Below, piece by piece: positions 1-5,476 of a stretch of 6,128 bases of DNA. The notes beneath the pieces were generated by a model, which was not told where the DNA came from, ran no database searches, and worked only from the letters and a program-made list of their open reading frames with translations. Source of the DNA: Planctomycetota bacterium (GTDB taxonomy: Bacteria > Planctomycetota > B129-G9); assembly GCA_030622295.1 (NCBI GenBank), contig JAUXGI010000075.1:1-6128 (forward strand), in the 5' to 3' direction. Position 1 is the stretch's first letter; each line of letters opens with the position of its first letter. The translations under genes were made by a program, and so were the position numbers.

Positions 1-47
1 CCGATTTGCGGCTGCAGTACACCGTCAACCTTAACGCTATGGGTTGA
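1..47 (+). CDS. Possible C-terminal end of an upstream gene (partial)
   Basis: Reading in the frame that starts at base 3, the sequence gives DLRLQYTVNLNAMG followed by TGA at 45-47. Residues alternate hydrophobic and polar (L-R-L-Q-Y-T-V-N-L-N), as in an amphipathic beta-strand, which would suit the last strand of a beta-rich or barrel-like protein. A terminator-like hairpin on the same strand lies about 40 nt downstream, which supports a gene ending here. Only 14 codons are visible, so neither the family nor the reality of the gene can be established. Another frame also stays open from base 1 to about 124, but its translation looks like low-complexity non-coding sequence. Confidence 0.35.
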   Translation, partial: DLRLQYTVNLNAMG

Positions 48-84
48 ATACCGTGTGAGGGCTTTAGCGAGGGGGTCAGACGCT

Positions 85-113
85 GAGGAGCAGCCTTCGG
101 CTGCCTTTTCCTC
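85..113 (+). terminator. Possible intrinsic terminator of the upstream + strand gene
   Basis: GCAGC (90-94) pairs with GCTGC (100-104) around a CTTCG loop, or with one more C-G pair and a TTC triloop. The stem is followed at once by CTTTTCCTCTC. An outer GAGGA (85-89) can pair with TCCTC (109-113) across a CTTT bulge. A stable short stem with a UUC-type loop followed by a T-rich run is the form of a Rho-independent terminator on the + strand. It lies 38 nt beyond the possible stop at 45-47. The T-run is interrupted by C, so its strength is uncertain. Confidence 0.45.
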
Positions 114-160
114 TCGCGCTTCCTGACAGCGGGATCCGTTCCCGAAGTCATGCAAACCGA

Positions 161-185
161 AAGTAAAAGACCCCGCAAGGCGGGG
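161..185 (-). terminator. Intrinsic terminator for apbE
   Basis: CCCCGC (171-176) and GCGGGG (180-185) form a perfect six-pair G/C stem with an AAG triloop. On the - strand the stem is followed by TCTTTTACTTT (170-160), a T-rich tail. This is a typical Rho-independent terminator for transcription arriving from apbE, whose stop codon lies about 75 nt upstream. An alternative pairing, AGACCC (168-173) with GGGTCT (193-198), would compete with part of this stem. Confidence 0.65.
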
Positions 186-218
186 CGGGAAAGGGTCTGA
201 CCCCCGTCAGCACAACAG

Positions 219-241
219 GCAATCCACCTGAGGCGGATTGC
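219..241 (-). other. Stem-loop just downstream of the apbE stop codon
   Basis: GCAATCC (219-225) and GGATTGC (235-241) form a seven-pair stem with a nine-base loop that can itself pair CC with GG. It lies about 20 nt beyond the apbE stop codon on the - strand. No T-run follows it on either strand, so it is unlikely to terminate transcription alone. It could protect the 3' end of the apbE message or be incidental. Confidence 0.35.
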
Positions 242-260
242 GAGCGGTGCGGGTCAGGTA

Positions 261-1283
261 TTATTCGGCGGCGGGAGCCAGGTGGTCGGGGAATCCGTGC
301 GTGTACGACGCGAAGAGTATTTCGCATCCGGCGAACATGCGGCCATCTTCCACCAGCGCCATCGCACGTGAGGGACCGAGCACGCCGGCCGCTGTAGCCA
401 GCGCGTCGGCGGTGGCGCAGTCCGGCGCGATTACGGAAACGCTCGCCGCACCTTGGACGGGCAGGCCGGTGCGAGGGTCGATGATGTGCGAGTATCGCAC
501 CCCGTCGATTTCGTAGAAGCGCTCGTAATCGCCTGACGTGGCGACCGCCTTGTCTTCCAGCGCCAGGCGCTCGATGTGGCCCTTGCGACGGAAGAAGTTC
601 CGTACGCCGACCACCCACTTAACCCCGTCCTTGTCCCTGCCTGTTGCCGCCAGGTCTCCGCCCGCGTCCACCACGGCGCCCTTTATGCCCTCAGCGCGCA
701 GGACCTCGACCGCCCTGTCAACCGCTATTCCCTTGGCGATGCCGCCGAGGTCTATCCGCATACCTTCCACGAGAAATCGCACCGTCTTTTCCTCCTCGTT
801 CAGCAGTATATTGTCGGCGCCGCCCACCTTCTTCAGCGTTGCCTTGATTGTCTCCTCAGCGGGAAGGGTGCCGGCTTCCTCCGCGGCCCGCCACGGGCGC
901 ACGAGTGGCCCTACGGTTATGTCGAAAGCGCCGTCCGTTTCGCGCGAGATTTCTACCGACCTCTTTATGGCATTGAAGGTCAGGTCGCTGACCTTCACGG
1001 GCCGGTCGAAGGCGTCGCGGTTGATTTCTGAGACCTCGCCCTCTTCCCTGTAGGCGCTCATCAGGCGGTCCACCTCATAGATGGCGTCGAATGCCTTCCT
1101 GACCGCGGCCTCGGCGGAGTCCCGTGAGCCTTCGTCCGCGACGACCGTAATGGTCACGATGGTGTCCATTACCTCCCGCGTTATCTTGTAGTTGCCGGCG
1201 GCAGGGCTGCCGCCCGTTCCACCGCCTCCGCAGTCGGAACAAAGAACCGCTGTGACAAGCAGCAGCAACGCCAGTCGTTTCAT
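261..1283 (-). CDS. apbE: ApbE-family FAD:protein FMN transferase, exported
   Basis: This 340-residue protein would transfer FMN from FAD onto a Thr/Ser of target proteins such as RnfG/RnfD or NqrB/NqrC-like subunits, outside the cytoplasmic membrane. The N-terminus (KR, then a hydrophobic run at 4-14) is an export signal. Cys15 or Cys18 followed by a Gly-rich linker (19-25) suggests a lipoprotein, although neither cysteine has an ideal lipobox. Family motifs appear in order: MDTIVTITV (39-47), DRLMSAYREEGEVSEIN (72-88), GAFDITVGPLVRPW (118-131), DLGGIAKGIAVD (178-189), GGDL (208-211), SGDYERFY (250-257), HIIDPRTG (266-273) and ADALATA (292-298), with the expected Mg-binding Asp293 and Thr297. 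The start was chosen because GGAGG lies 6 nt upstream and the signal peptide begins there. No Rnf, Nqr or other flavoprotein target is visible nearby. The gene is monocistronic here and divergent from the aro operon. Confidence 0.93.
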   Translation of the reverse strand: MKRLALLLLVTAVLCSDCGGGGTGGSPAAGNYKITREVMDTIVTITVVADEGSRDSAEAAVRKAFDAIYEVDRLMSAYREEGEVSEINRDAFDRPVKVSDLTFNAIKRSVEISRETDGAFDITVGPLVRPWRAAEEAGTLPAEETIKATLKKVGGADNILLNEEEKTVRFLVEGMRIDLGGIAKGIAVDRAVEVLRAEGIKGAVVDAGGDLAATGRDKDGVKWVVGVRNFFRRKGHIERLALEDKAVATSGDYERFYEIDGVRYSHIIDPRTGLPVQGAASVSVIAPDCATADALATAAGVLGPSRAMALVEDGRMFAGCEILFASYTHGFPDHLAPAAE

Positions 1284-1289
1284 GGTCTG

Positions 1290-1294
1290 CCTCC
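1290..1294 (-). promoter_or_regulatory. Ribosome binding site of apbE
   Basis: On the - strand GGAGG is followed by six bases (CAGACC) and ATG. This fixes the apbE start at 1283 and rules out the longer open frame that continues upstream into the aroA region. Confidence 0.85.
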
Positions 1295-1319
1295 AATAGC
1301 GTCGGATGCAACGCGGCAT

Positions 1320-1349
1320 AGTATGCACTGCCCGTCGCGGAGATGTCAA
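1320..1349 (-). promoter_or_regulatory. Sigma-70-like promoter of apbE
   Basis: On the - strand a perfect -35 TTGACA (1349-1344) is followed after 18 bp by CATACT (1325-1320), a 4/6 match to the -10 consensus. Transcription would start near 1313, giving a leader of about 30 nt. The -10 region overlaps the short palindrome GCATA-G-TATGC (1316-1326), which could be an operator or chance. Confidence 0.6.
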
Positions 1350-1362
1350 GATTTGAAAAAGG

Positions 1363-1390
1363 TTGACTGGCAGGTGCCGGATGCTAGAAT
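1363..1390 (+). promoter_or_regulatory. Sigma-70-like promoter of the aroA-glyQS-aroDE-aroK operon
   Basis: TTGACT (1363-1368) and TAGAAT (1385-1390) each match the consensus at five of six positions and are 16 bp apart. Predicted transcription starts near 1397, leaving a leader of only about 17 nt, just enough for the ribosome binding site. There is therefore no room for a leader-peptide attenuator or riboswitch from this promoter. Its -35 box is 13 bp from that of the divergent apbE promoter. Confidence 0.7.
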
Positions 1391-1402
1391 AGCCGCCGAC
1401 CC

Positions 1403-1408
1403 AGGGGA
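1403..1408 (+). promoter_or_regulatory. Ribosome binding site of aroA
   Basis: AGGGGA ends 5 nt before the ATG at 1414. It agrees with the short leader predicted from the promoter at 1363-1390 and supports this start codon. Confidence 0.75.
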
Positions 1409-1413
1409 CAGAA

Positions 1414-2691
1414 ATGCGAGATATAATAGAGATTGCGCCGAAAGGCCCGCTGGATGCGGAAGTCACGCTGCCCGGCTCCAAGAGCATTACCCACAGGGCG
1501 CTCTTCTGCGCGGCGCTTGCCGAGGGGACATCCGGCCTGAGCAACGCCCTCCTCTGCATAGACACCCATGTGAGCGCAATGTGCCTGAACGCACTGGGCG
1601 CGGGGATTGAAGCCGACGAGAGGGATTCCTCCTTTCTCGTCAGGGGAATGTCGGGCGTGCTCAGGGAAAAAGGGGGCTGGCTCGGCGTGGGCGAATGCGG
1701 CACGGCGCTGCGTTTTCTCACCGCGCTGCTGACGCTCGGCTGCGGGGAGTTTCGCCTCGACTGCGGAGAGGTGAAGCGCCCTATCGGCGACCTGGTAGAC
1801 GCGCTCAACCGCAGCGGCTGCCGGATTGAATACGAACAAAAGGAAGGCTATCCCCCCGTTCGCATCCATGCCGACGGTTTTCCCGGGGGAAGCATTACGG
1901 TCAGCAGTGAGGTCAGCAGCCAGTTCGCCTCGGCGCTCCTGCTGGTTTCGCCGTATGCGCAAAGCGACACTGAAATCACGCTGGCCGGAGGGGTCGCTTC
2001 CGCACCTTACATTAAATTGACGGTGGAGGTGATGCGCGCGTTCGGGGTCAATGTCTCCGTAGCCGGAAACACGTACTACGTTCCGGCGGGGCGTGGTTAC
2101 GGGTCGGCGGCGTTCCATGTGGAGGGAGACGCGAGCGCGGCGACGTACTTCATGGCGGCAGCGGCTATATGCGGAGGGCGCGTTCGCGCAAACGGCGCAG
2201 GAAAAGATTCGCAGCAGGGTGACATACGCTTCGCGCAACTCCTCGCGCAGATGGGATGCAGGGTGAGCGAAGCGGCGCACCACATAGAGGTGGAAGGACC
2301 GATAATCAGCGGCATCGAGGCCGACATGCGGGACATGCCCGACGCCGTACCGGCGCTGGCCGCGGCGGCGTGTTTCGCCGAAGGGCCTACGAAAATCACG
2401 GGCGTGGAAAACCTGCGCCTGAAGGAGTCGGACAGAATCTCCGCACTGGCCGACGTCCTGGGCGGACTGGGCGCGGAAGTAAAGACGTCCAACGACGCCG
2501 TCGAGATAACCCCGTCAAAGATGCGCGGAGGGGTTGTTGACCCTCGCGGAGACCACCGGATAGCGATGTCCGCCGCGCTCGTCGGCCTGCGTATACCGGG
2601 CGTTGCAGTAAGAGGCGCCGGATGTGTGGCGAAGAGTTTCCCTGATTTCTTTGCCGAACTCAAGAACCTGACCGAACGGAGCAAGAGTTAA
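1414..2691 (+). CDS. aroA: 3-phosphoshikimate 1-carboxyvinyltransferase (EPSP synthase)
   Basis: This enzyme joins shikimate-3-phosphate and phosphoenolpyruvate to give EPSP, the sixth step of the shikimate pathway, in the cytoplasm. The 425 residues match the usual family length. Visible motifs are LPGSKSITHRAL (19-30, with Lys23, Ser24, Arg28), GECGTALRFL (93-102), KRPIGDLVDAL (121-131), SSQFASALLL (168-177), EGDASAATY (237-245), DMPDAVPAL (307-315, with catalytic Asp310), LRLKESDRI (334-342, with Glu338 and Arg341), DHRIAMSAAL (380-389) and AKSFPDFF (406-413, with Lys407). All expected catalytic residues are present. Against the E. coli enzyme, the 94-101 loop reads E-C-G-T-A-L-R-F instead of N-A-G-T-A-M-R-P, so Asn94 and Pro101 are replaced while Gly96 and Arg100 remain. 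It is the first gene of the operon, and its TAA overlaps the glyQS ATG by one base. Confidence 0.97.
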   Translation: MRDIIEIAPKGPLDAEVTLPGSKSITHRALFCAALAEGTSGLSNALLCIDTHVSAMCLNALGAGIEADERDSSFLVRGMSGVLREKGGWLGVGECGTALRFLTALLTLGCGEFRLDCGEVKRPIGDLVDALNRSGCRIEYEQKEGYPPVRIHADGFPGGSITVSSEVSSQFASALLLVSPYAQSDTEITLAGGVASAPYIKLTVEVMRAFGVNVSVAGNTYYVPAGRGYGSAAFHVEGDASAATYFMAAAAICGGRVRANGAGKDSQQGDIRFAQLLAQMGCRVSEAAHHIEVEGPIISGIEADMRDMPDAVPALAAAACFAEGPTKITGVENLRLKESDRISALADVLGGLGAEVKTSNDAVEITPSKMRGGVVDPRGDHRIAMSAALVGLRIPGVAVRGAGCVAKSFPDFFAELKNLTERSKS

Positions 2692-4013
2692 TGGCTGAAG
2701 ACGTAATGAAAAAAATCGTGAGCCTCTGCAAGCGGCGCGGCATCATCTTTCCGAGCAGCGAGATTTACGGCGGCTTGCAGTCCTGCTGGGATTACGGACC
2801 GCTGGGCGTGGAGTTGAAGAACAACGTCAAGCGCCTTTGGTGGGATGCAACAGTCAAGGGACGCGATGATGTCGTGGGCGTCGATACCAGCATCATAATG
2901 CATCCAAAGATATGGGAAGCGTCGGGCCACATCCAGAAGTTCAGCGACCCGATGGTCGACTGCAAGAACTGCAAACAGCGCTTCAGGGCCGAAGATGTGG
3001 AGGGCGACGCCTGCCCGGAATGCGGCGGCGAGTTGACCGAGGCGCGAAACTTCAACCTGATGTTCAAGACGTTCATGGGAGCGCTCGAAGACGAGAGCGC
3101 CGTCGTGTACCTCCGACCGGAGACCTGCCAGTCGATATTCGTCAACTTCCAGAATATAGTCAACTCCACCCGGCGGAAGATACCGTTCGGGATAGCGCAG
3201 ATAGGCAAGAGTTTCCGCAACGAAATCACGCCGCGCAACTTCACCTTCCGCTCGCGCGAGTTCGAGCAGATGGAACTGGAGTTCTTCGTGCGGGAGAAGG
3301 AATCGCCGAAATGGTTCGACTACTGGCTTGAACAACGCATGAAATGGTACAAAGATATCGGCTTCAAGGACGACAGCCTGCGCCTGCGCGAGCATGGGGA
3401 GGACGAACTCGCCTTCTACGCCGTCAGGTGCATCGACATAGAGTACAGATTTCCGTTCCTTGACGGCGGCTTCGGGGAACTGGAAGGCATCGCCGACCGG
3501 GGCACCTACGACCTCTCGCAGCAGATGAAGCACAGCGGTTCCGACCTGCAGTACCTGGACAAGGAGACGAACGAACGCTTCACGCCGGCCGTGGTGGAAA
3601 CATCCGGCGGAATCGACCGCACCATCCTCGCCCTGATATGCGACGCGTATCATGAAGAAGAGGTCAGGGGGGAGACGCGCGTGCTCCTGAAGTTCAAGCC
3701 CGGGGTCGCGCCCATCAAGGTCGCCGTACTGCCGCTCAGCAAAAAGCCGGAACTGTGCGAACCCGCGCGCAAAATCGAGCACATGCTGCGCCCGCACTTC
3801 GAGTCGTTCTACGACGAGACGCAAAGCATCGGCCGCCGCTACCGCAGGATGGACGAGGTCGGCACGCCGTACGCCGTCACCTTCGATTTCGATTCCCTGG
3901 AAGACCGGCAGGTAACCGTCCGAGACCGCGACACCCTCAAGCAGGTACGCCTGCCTGTTGACAATCTTGTCACGTTCCTGGAAGACCTTTTCAGAAGAGG
4001 ATCGTGGGAGTAA
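2691..4013 (+). CDS. glyQS: Glycine-tRNA ligase, dimeric (alpha2) eukaryote/archaeal-like type
   Basis: This class II aminoacyl-tRNA synthetase charges tRNA-Gly with glycine. The 440 residues fit the single-chain homodimeric type rather than the alpha2beta2 GlyQ+GlyS type. The sequence begins with the GIIFPSSEIYGG block (18-29) and WDYGPLG (33-39). A four-cysteine zinc knuckle follows (Cys91, Cys94, Cys108, Cys111). Next come LRPETCQSIFVNF (141-153), class II motif 2 GKSFRNE (172-178), FEQMELEFF (191-199), YDLSQQMKHSG (273-283) and motif 3 ETSGGIDR (303-310). The C-terminal anticodon-binding domain runs from about 341, with GRRYRRMDEVGTPYAVTFDF (381-400) and VTVRDRD (408-414). Deviations from the usual family blocks are C146/S148 (usually ETAQGIF) and T304 (usually EPS). 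GGAG at 2678-2681 is its likely ribosome site, inside the aroA 3' end. It lies between aro genes in a coupled operon, which is unusual for a tRNA synthetase. Confidence 0.96.
   Translation: MAEDVMKKIVSLCKRRGIIFPSSEIYGGLQSCWDYGPLGVELKNNVKRLWWDATVKGRDDVVGVDTSIIMHPKIWEASGHIQKFSDPMVDCKNCKQRFRAEDVEGDACPECGGELTEARNFNLMFKTFMGALEDESAVVYLRPETCQSIFVNFQNIVNSTRRKIPFGIAQIGKSFRNEITPRNFTFRSREFEQMELEFFVREKESPKWFDYWLEQRMKWYKDIGFKDDSLRLREHGEDELAFYAVRCIDIEYRFPFLDGGFGELEGIADRGTYDLSQQMKHSGSDLQYLDKETNERFTPAVVETSGGIDRTILALICDAYHEEEVRGETRVLLKFKPGVAPIKVAVLPLSKKPELCEPARKIEHMLRPHFESFYDETQSIGRRYRRMDEVGTPYAVTFDFDSLEDRQVTVRDRDTLKQVRLPVDNLVTFLEDLFRRGSWE
4006..4010 (+). promoter_or_regulatory. Ribosome binding site deciding the GTG start of aroDE
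   Basis: GGGAG, formed by the last sense codons of glyQS, lies 7 nt before GTG 4018-4020. It decides the start: the open frame extends upstream to a TTG at 3958, but that would overlap glyQS by 56 nt and add about 20 residues lying before the first strand of the AroD domain. Confidence 0.75.
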
Positions 4014-4017
4014 ATCA

Positions 4018-5475
4018 GTGTTATGCATCCCCATCGTCGCGCCCGACAACCGGTCGGCCCTGAATGACATCGCCGAAGCCAACAGGCTGGCCGACGTGGT
4101 TGAACTCCGTCTGGACTATATAAATGAGCCGGACATACCCGGACTTATAAAGGCTTGCGAGAAGCCGGTGATAGCAACGTGCAGGCACGCGCTCGCCGGC
4201 GGCAGATTTCGCGGCAGCGAGGCGGAGCACATCGCAATCTTCAACCGCACCATTGAAGCCGGCGCACACTATATCGACGTGGACGCGGAATTCGCCGGCA
4301 GGATAGCAGACCGCGGACATTCAATGCTGATTATTTCATACCACAACCCCGAGCGCACACCCAATAACCTCGAAGCCATATATGCGCGAATAATGCGGGC
4401 ACGGCCCGATGTCGTCAAGATCGCAACGTACACGCGGAATGTGGCGGACAACTTGAAGATGTTCCACCTGCTGAAGCACGCCGCGCAGCCGACCATCGCG
4501 CTCTGCACTGGAGAGGTGGGCACCATCAGCCGCGTGCTCGGCTGCAAATACGGCAGTCATATTACCTACGCCTCACTGTCGCCCGAGAAACGCTCCGCGG
4601 AGGGCCAGTTGACCGCGTGGGAAATGCAGAAGATATACGACTACTCTTCGCTGACACCGGAGACCAAGATTTACGGTGTCCTGGGCGAAGACATCGCGCG
4701 CAGCCTCAGCCCTGTCTACCACAATGTCGCCTTCCGGGAAATGGAACGCAGCGCGGTATACGTGCCGTTCTCCGTGGGCGACCTGCCGGCCTTCTGGGAG
4801 AAGTTCCGGCCGATTCTGTCCGGCCTGAGCGTCACGAATCCCTACAAGGAAAGGATAGTCCCCTTTCTGGACGCTCTGGACCCCAGTGCCCGCTCCATAG
4901 GCGCGGTCAACACGGTCAGGAAGGAAGGCGGCAAGTTCGTCGGCTACAACGTCGACTACGTGGGTGGAATCCACGCTCTGGAGCGGCGCTGCAATATCCG
5001 CGGCAAGCGGGCGGTCGTGCTGGGAGCGGGCGGCGCCGCACGCGCACTCGCCTTCGCGCTCAGGCAGTACCAGGCACACGTCACCATAGTCAACAGAACT
5101 CTCTGGCGGGCGGAACAACTGGCAAAAGCAGTCGGCGGGAACATAAAAAACTACGACTATCTCGCCAGTGATGACTACGACATATTGATTAATGCGACGC
5201 CCGTCGGTCGCGACCACCCCGATGAGACGCTCGTCCCGAGACAGTACCTGCGCAAGAACCTCGTCGTATTCGAGACCGTCTACCAACAGGAAACGCGCCT
5301 TGCAAGGGAGGCAAGCGAGGCCGGCTGCACCGTCGTCAGCGGAATGGACATGTTCAAGGAGCAGGCATACGAGCAGTTGGGCATCTGGTGGCCCAACCTC
5401 CGTGTGGACAAGTTCCGCAACAGAATCGAAGAACTGTTCGACGACCTCTCAAGAACCTTTCTGAAACTGCACTGA
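4018..5475 (+). CDS. aroDE: Fused type I 3-dehydroquinate dehydratase / shikimate dehydrogenase
   Basis: This 485-residue bifunctional enzyme would dehydrate 3-dehydroquinate and then reduce 3-dehydroshikimate to shikimate with NADPH (pathway steps 3 and 4). The AroD half (about 1-208) shows ELRLDY (29-34), Arg56 in ATCRHALAGGRF (53-64), catalytic His109 in SYHN, Schiff-base Lys134 in VVKIATY (132-138), Arg172, and SAEGQ (193-197). The AroE half (about 216-485) shows GEDIARSLSPVYHN (223-236), SVTNPYK (271-277) with catalytic Lys277, GAVNTV (295-300), NVDYVG (311-316) with catalytic Asp313, the Rossmann loop GAGGAAR (336-342), NRT (359-361), INATPVG (391-397), Tyr422, and GMDMFKEQA (442-450) with Gln449. 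Every core catalytic residue is present. Oddities are Val312 where NTD is usual, and Q423 in the VYQQET segment, which is VYnP.. in most relatives. The gene begins 4 nt after glyQS and ends 1 nt before aroK. Confidence 0.96.
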   Translation: MLCIPIVAPDNRSALNDIAEANRLADVVELRLDYINEPDIPGLIKACEKPVIATCRHALAGGRFRGSEAEHIAIFNRTIEAGAHYIDVDAEFAGRIADRGHSMLIISYHNPERTPNNLEAIYARIMRARPDVVKIATYTRNVADNLKMFHLLKHAAQPTIALCTGEVGTISRVLGCKYGSHITYASLSPEKRSAEGQLTAWEMQKIYDYSSLTPETKIYGVLGEDIARSLSPVYHNVAFREMERSAVYVPFSVGDLPAFWEKFRPILSGLSVTNPYKERIVPFLDALDPSARSIGAVNTVRKEGGKFVGYNVDYVGGIHALERRCNIRGKRAVVLGAGGAARALAFALRQYQAHVTIVNRTLWRAEQLAKAVGGNIKNYDYLASDDYDILINATPVGRDHPDETLVPRQYLRKNLVVFETVYQQETRLAREASEAGCTVVSGMDMFKEQAYEQLGIWWPNLRVDKFRNRIEELFDDLSRTFLKLH

Positions 5476-5476
5476 C

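Larger units (their letters stand above)
71..205. repeat. 11-bp inverted repeat bounding a 135-bp non-coding segment
   Basis: GGGGGTCAGAC at 71-81 is the exact reverse complement of GTCTGACCCCC at 195-205, with 113 nt between the arms. Each arm also lies in a local dyad: GGGTC-T-GACCC at 193-203 is perfect and GGGTC-A-GACGC at 73-83 has one mismatch. The segment contains two further hairpins and no convincing reading frame. Paired, inverted short palindromes in an intergenic space recall REP doublets (REPINs) or small MITE-like elements. From memory, GGGTCAGACCC-type palindromes occur near Y1 (REP-type) transposases in several bacteria. Without other copies to compare, this remains an inference. 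Confidence 0.5.

Noticed and set aside
1..124. Coding frame open from base 1 to the TGA near 124
   Set aside because: Its translation is low-complexity (Ser/Ala/Arg-rich) and passes through a terminator-like hairpin and the inverted repeat; the frame ending at 45-47 looks more protein-like.
1391..1413. Leader-peptide attenuator or riboswitch ahead of aroA
   Set aside because: The predicted leader is about 17 nt and holds only the ribosome binding site; no Trp/Tyr/Phe-rich leader peptide or terminator hairpin is present.
261..1808. A longer - strand open frame extending apbE upstream by 175 residues
   Set aside because: The extension runs antisense through aroA, crosses the predicted apbE promoter and precedes the clear signal peptide and GGAGG site at 1283.
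3958..4017. TTG start for aroDE 20 codons upstream
   Set aside because: It would overlap glyQS by 56 nt with no ribosome site, whereas GTG 4018 has GGGAG at proper spacing and begins right at the first AroD strand.
2688..4082. Long - strand open frame opposite glyQS (464 codons)
   Set aside because: It is the antisense shadow of a GC-rich gene with clear GlyRS motifs; its translation shows no recognisable family and no ribosome site supports it.
4573..5286. - strand open frame of 237 codons opposite aroDE
   Set aside because: It lies wholly inside aroDE, has no motif support, and is explained by codon bias of the sense gene.
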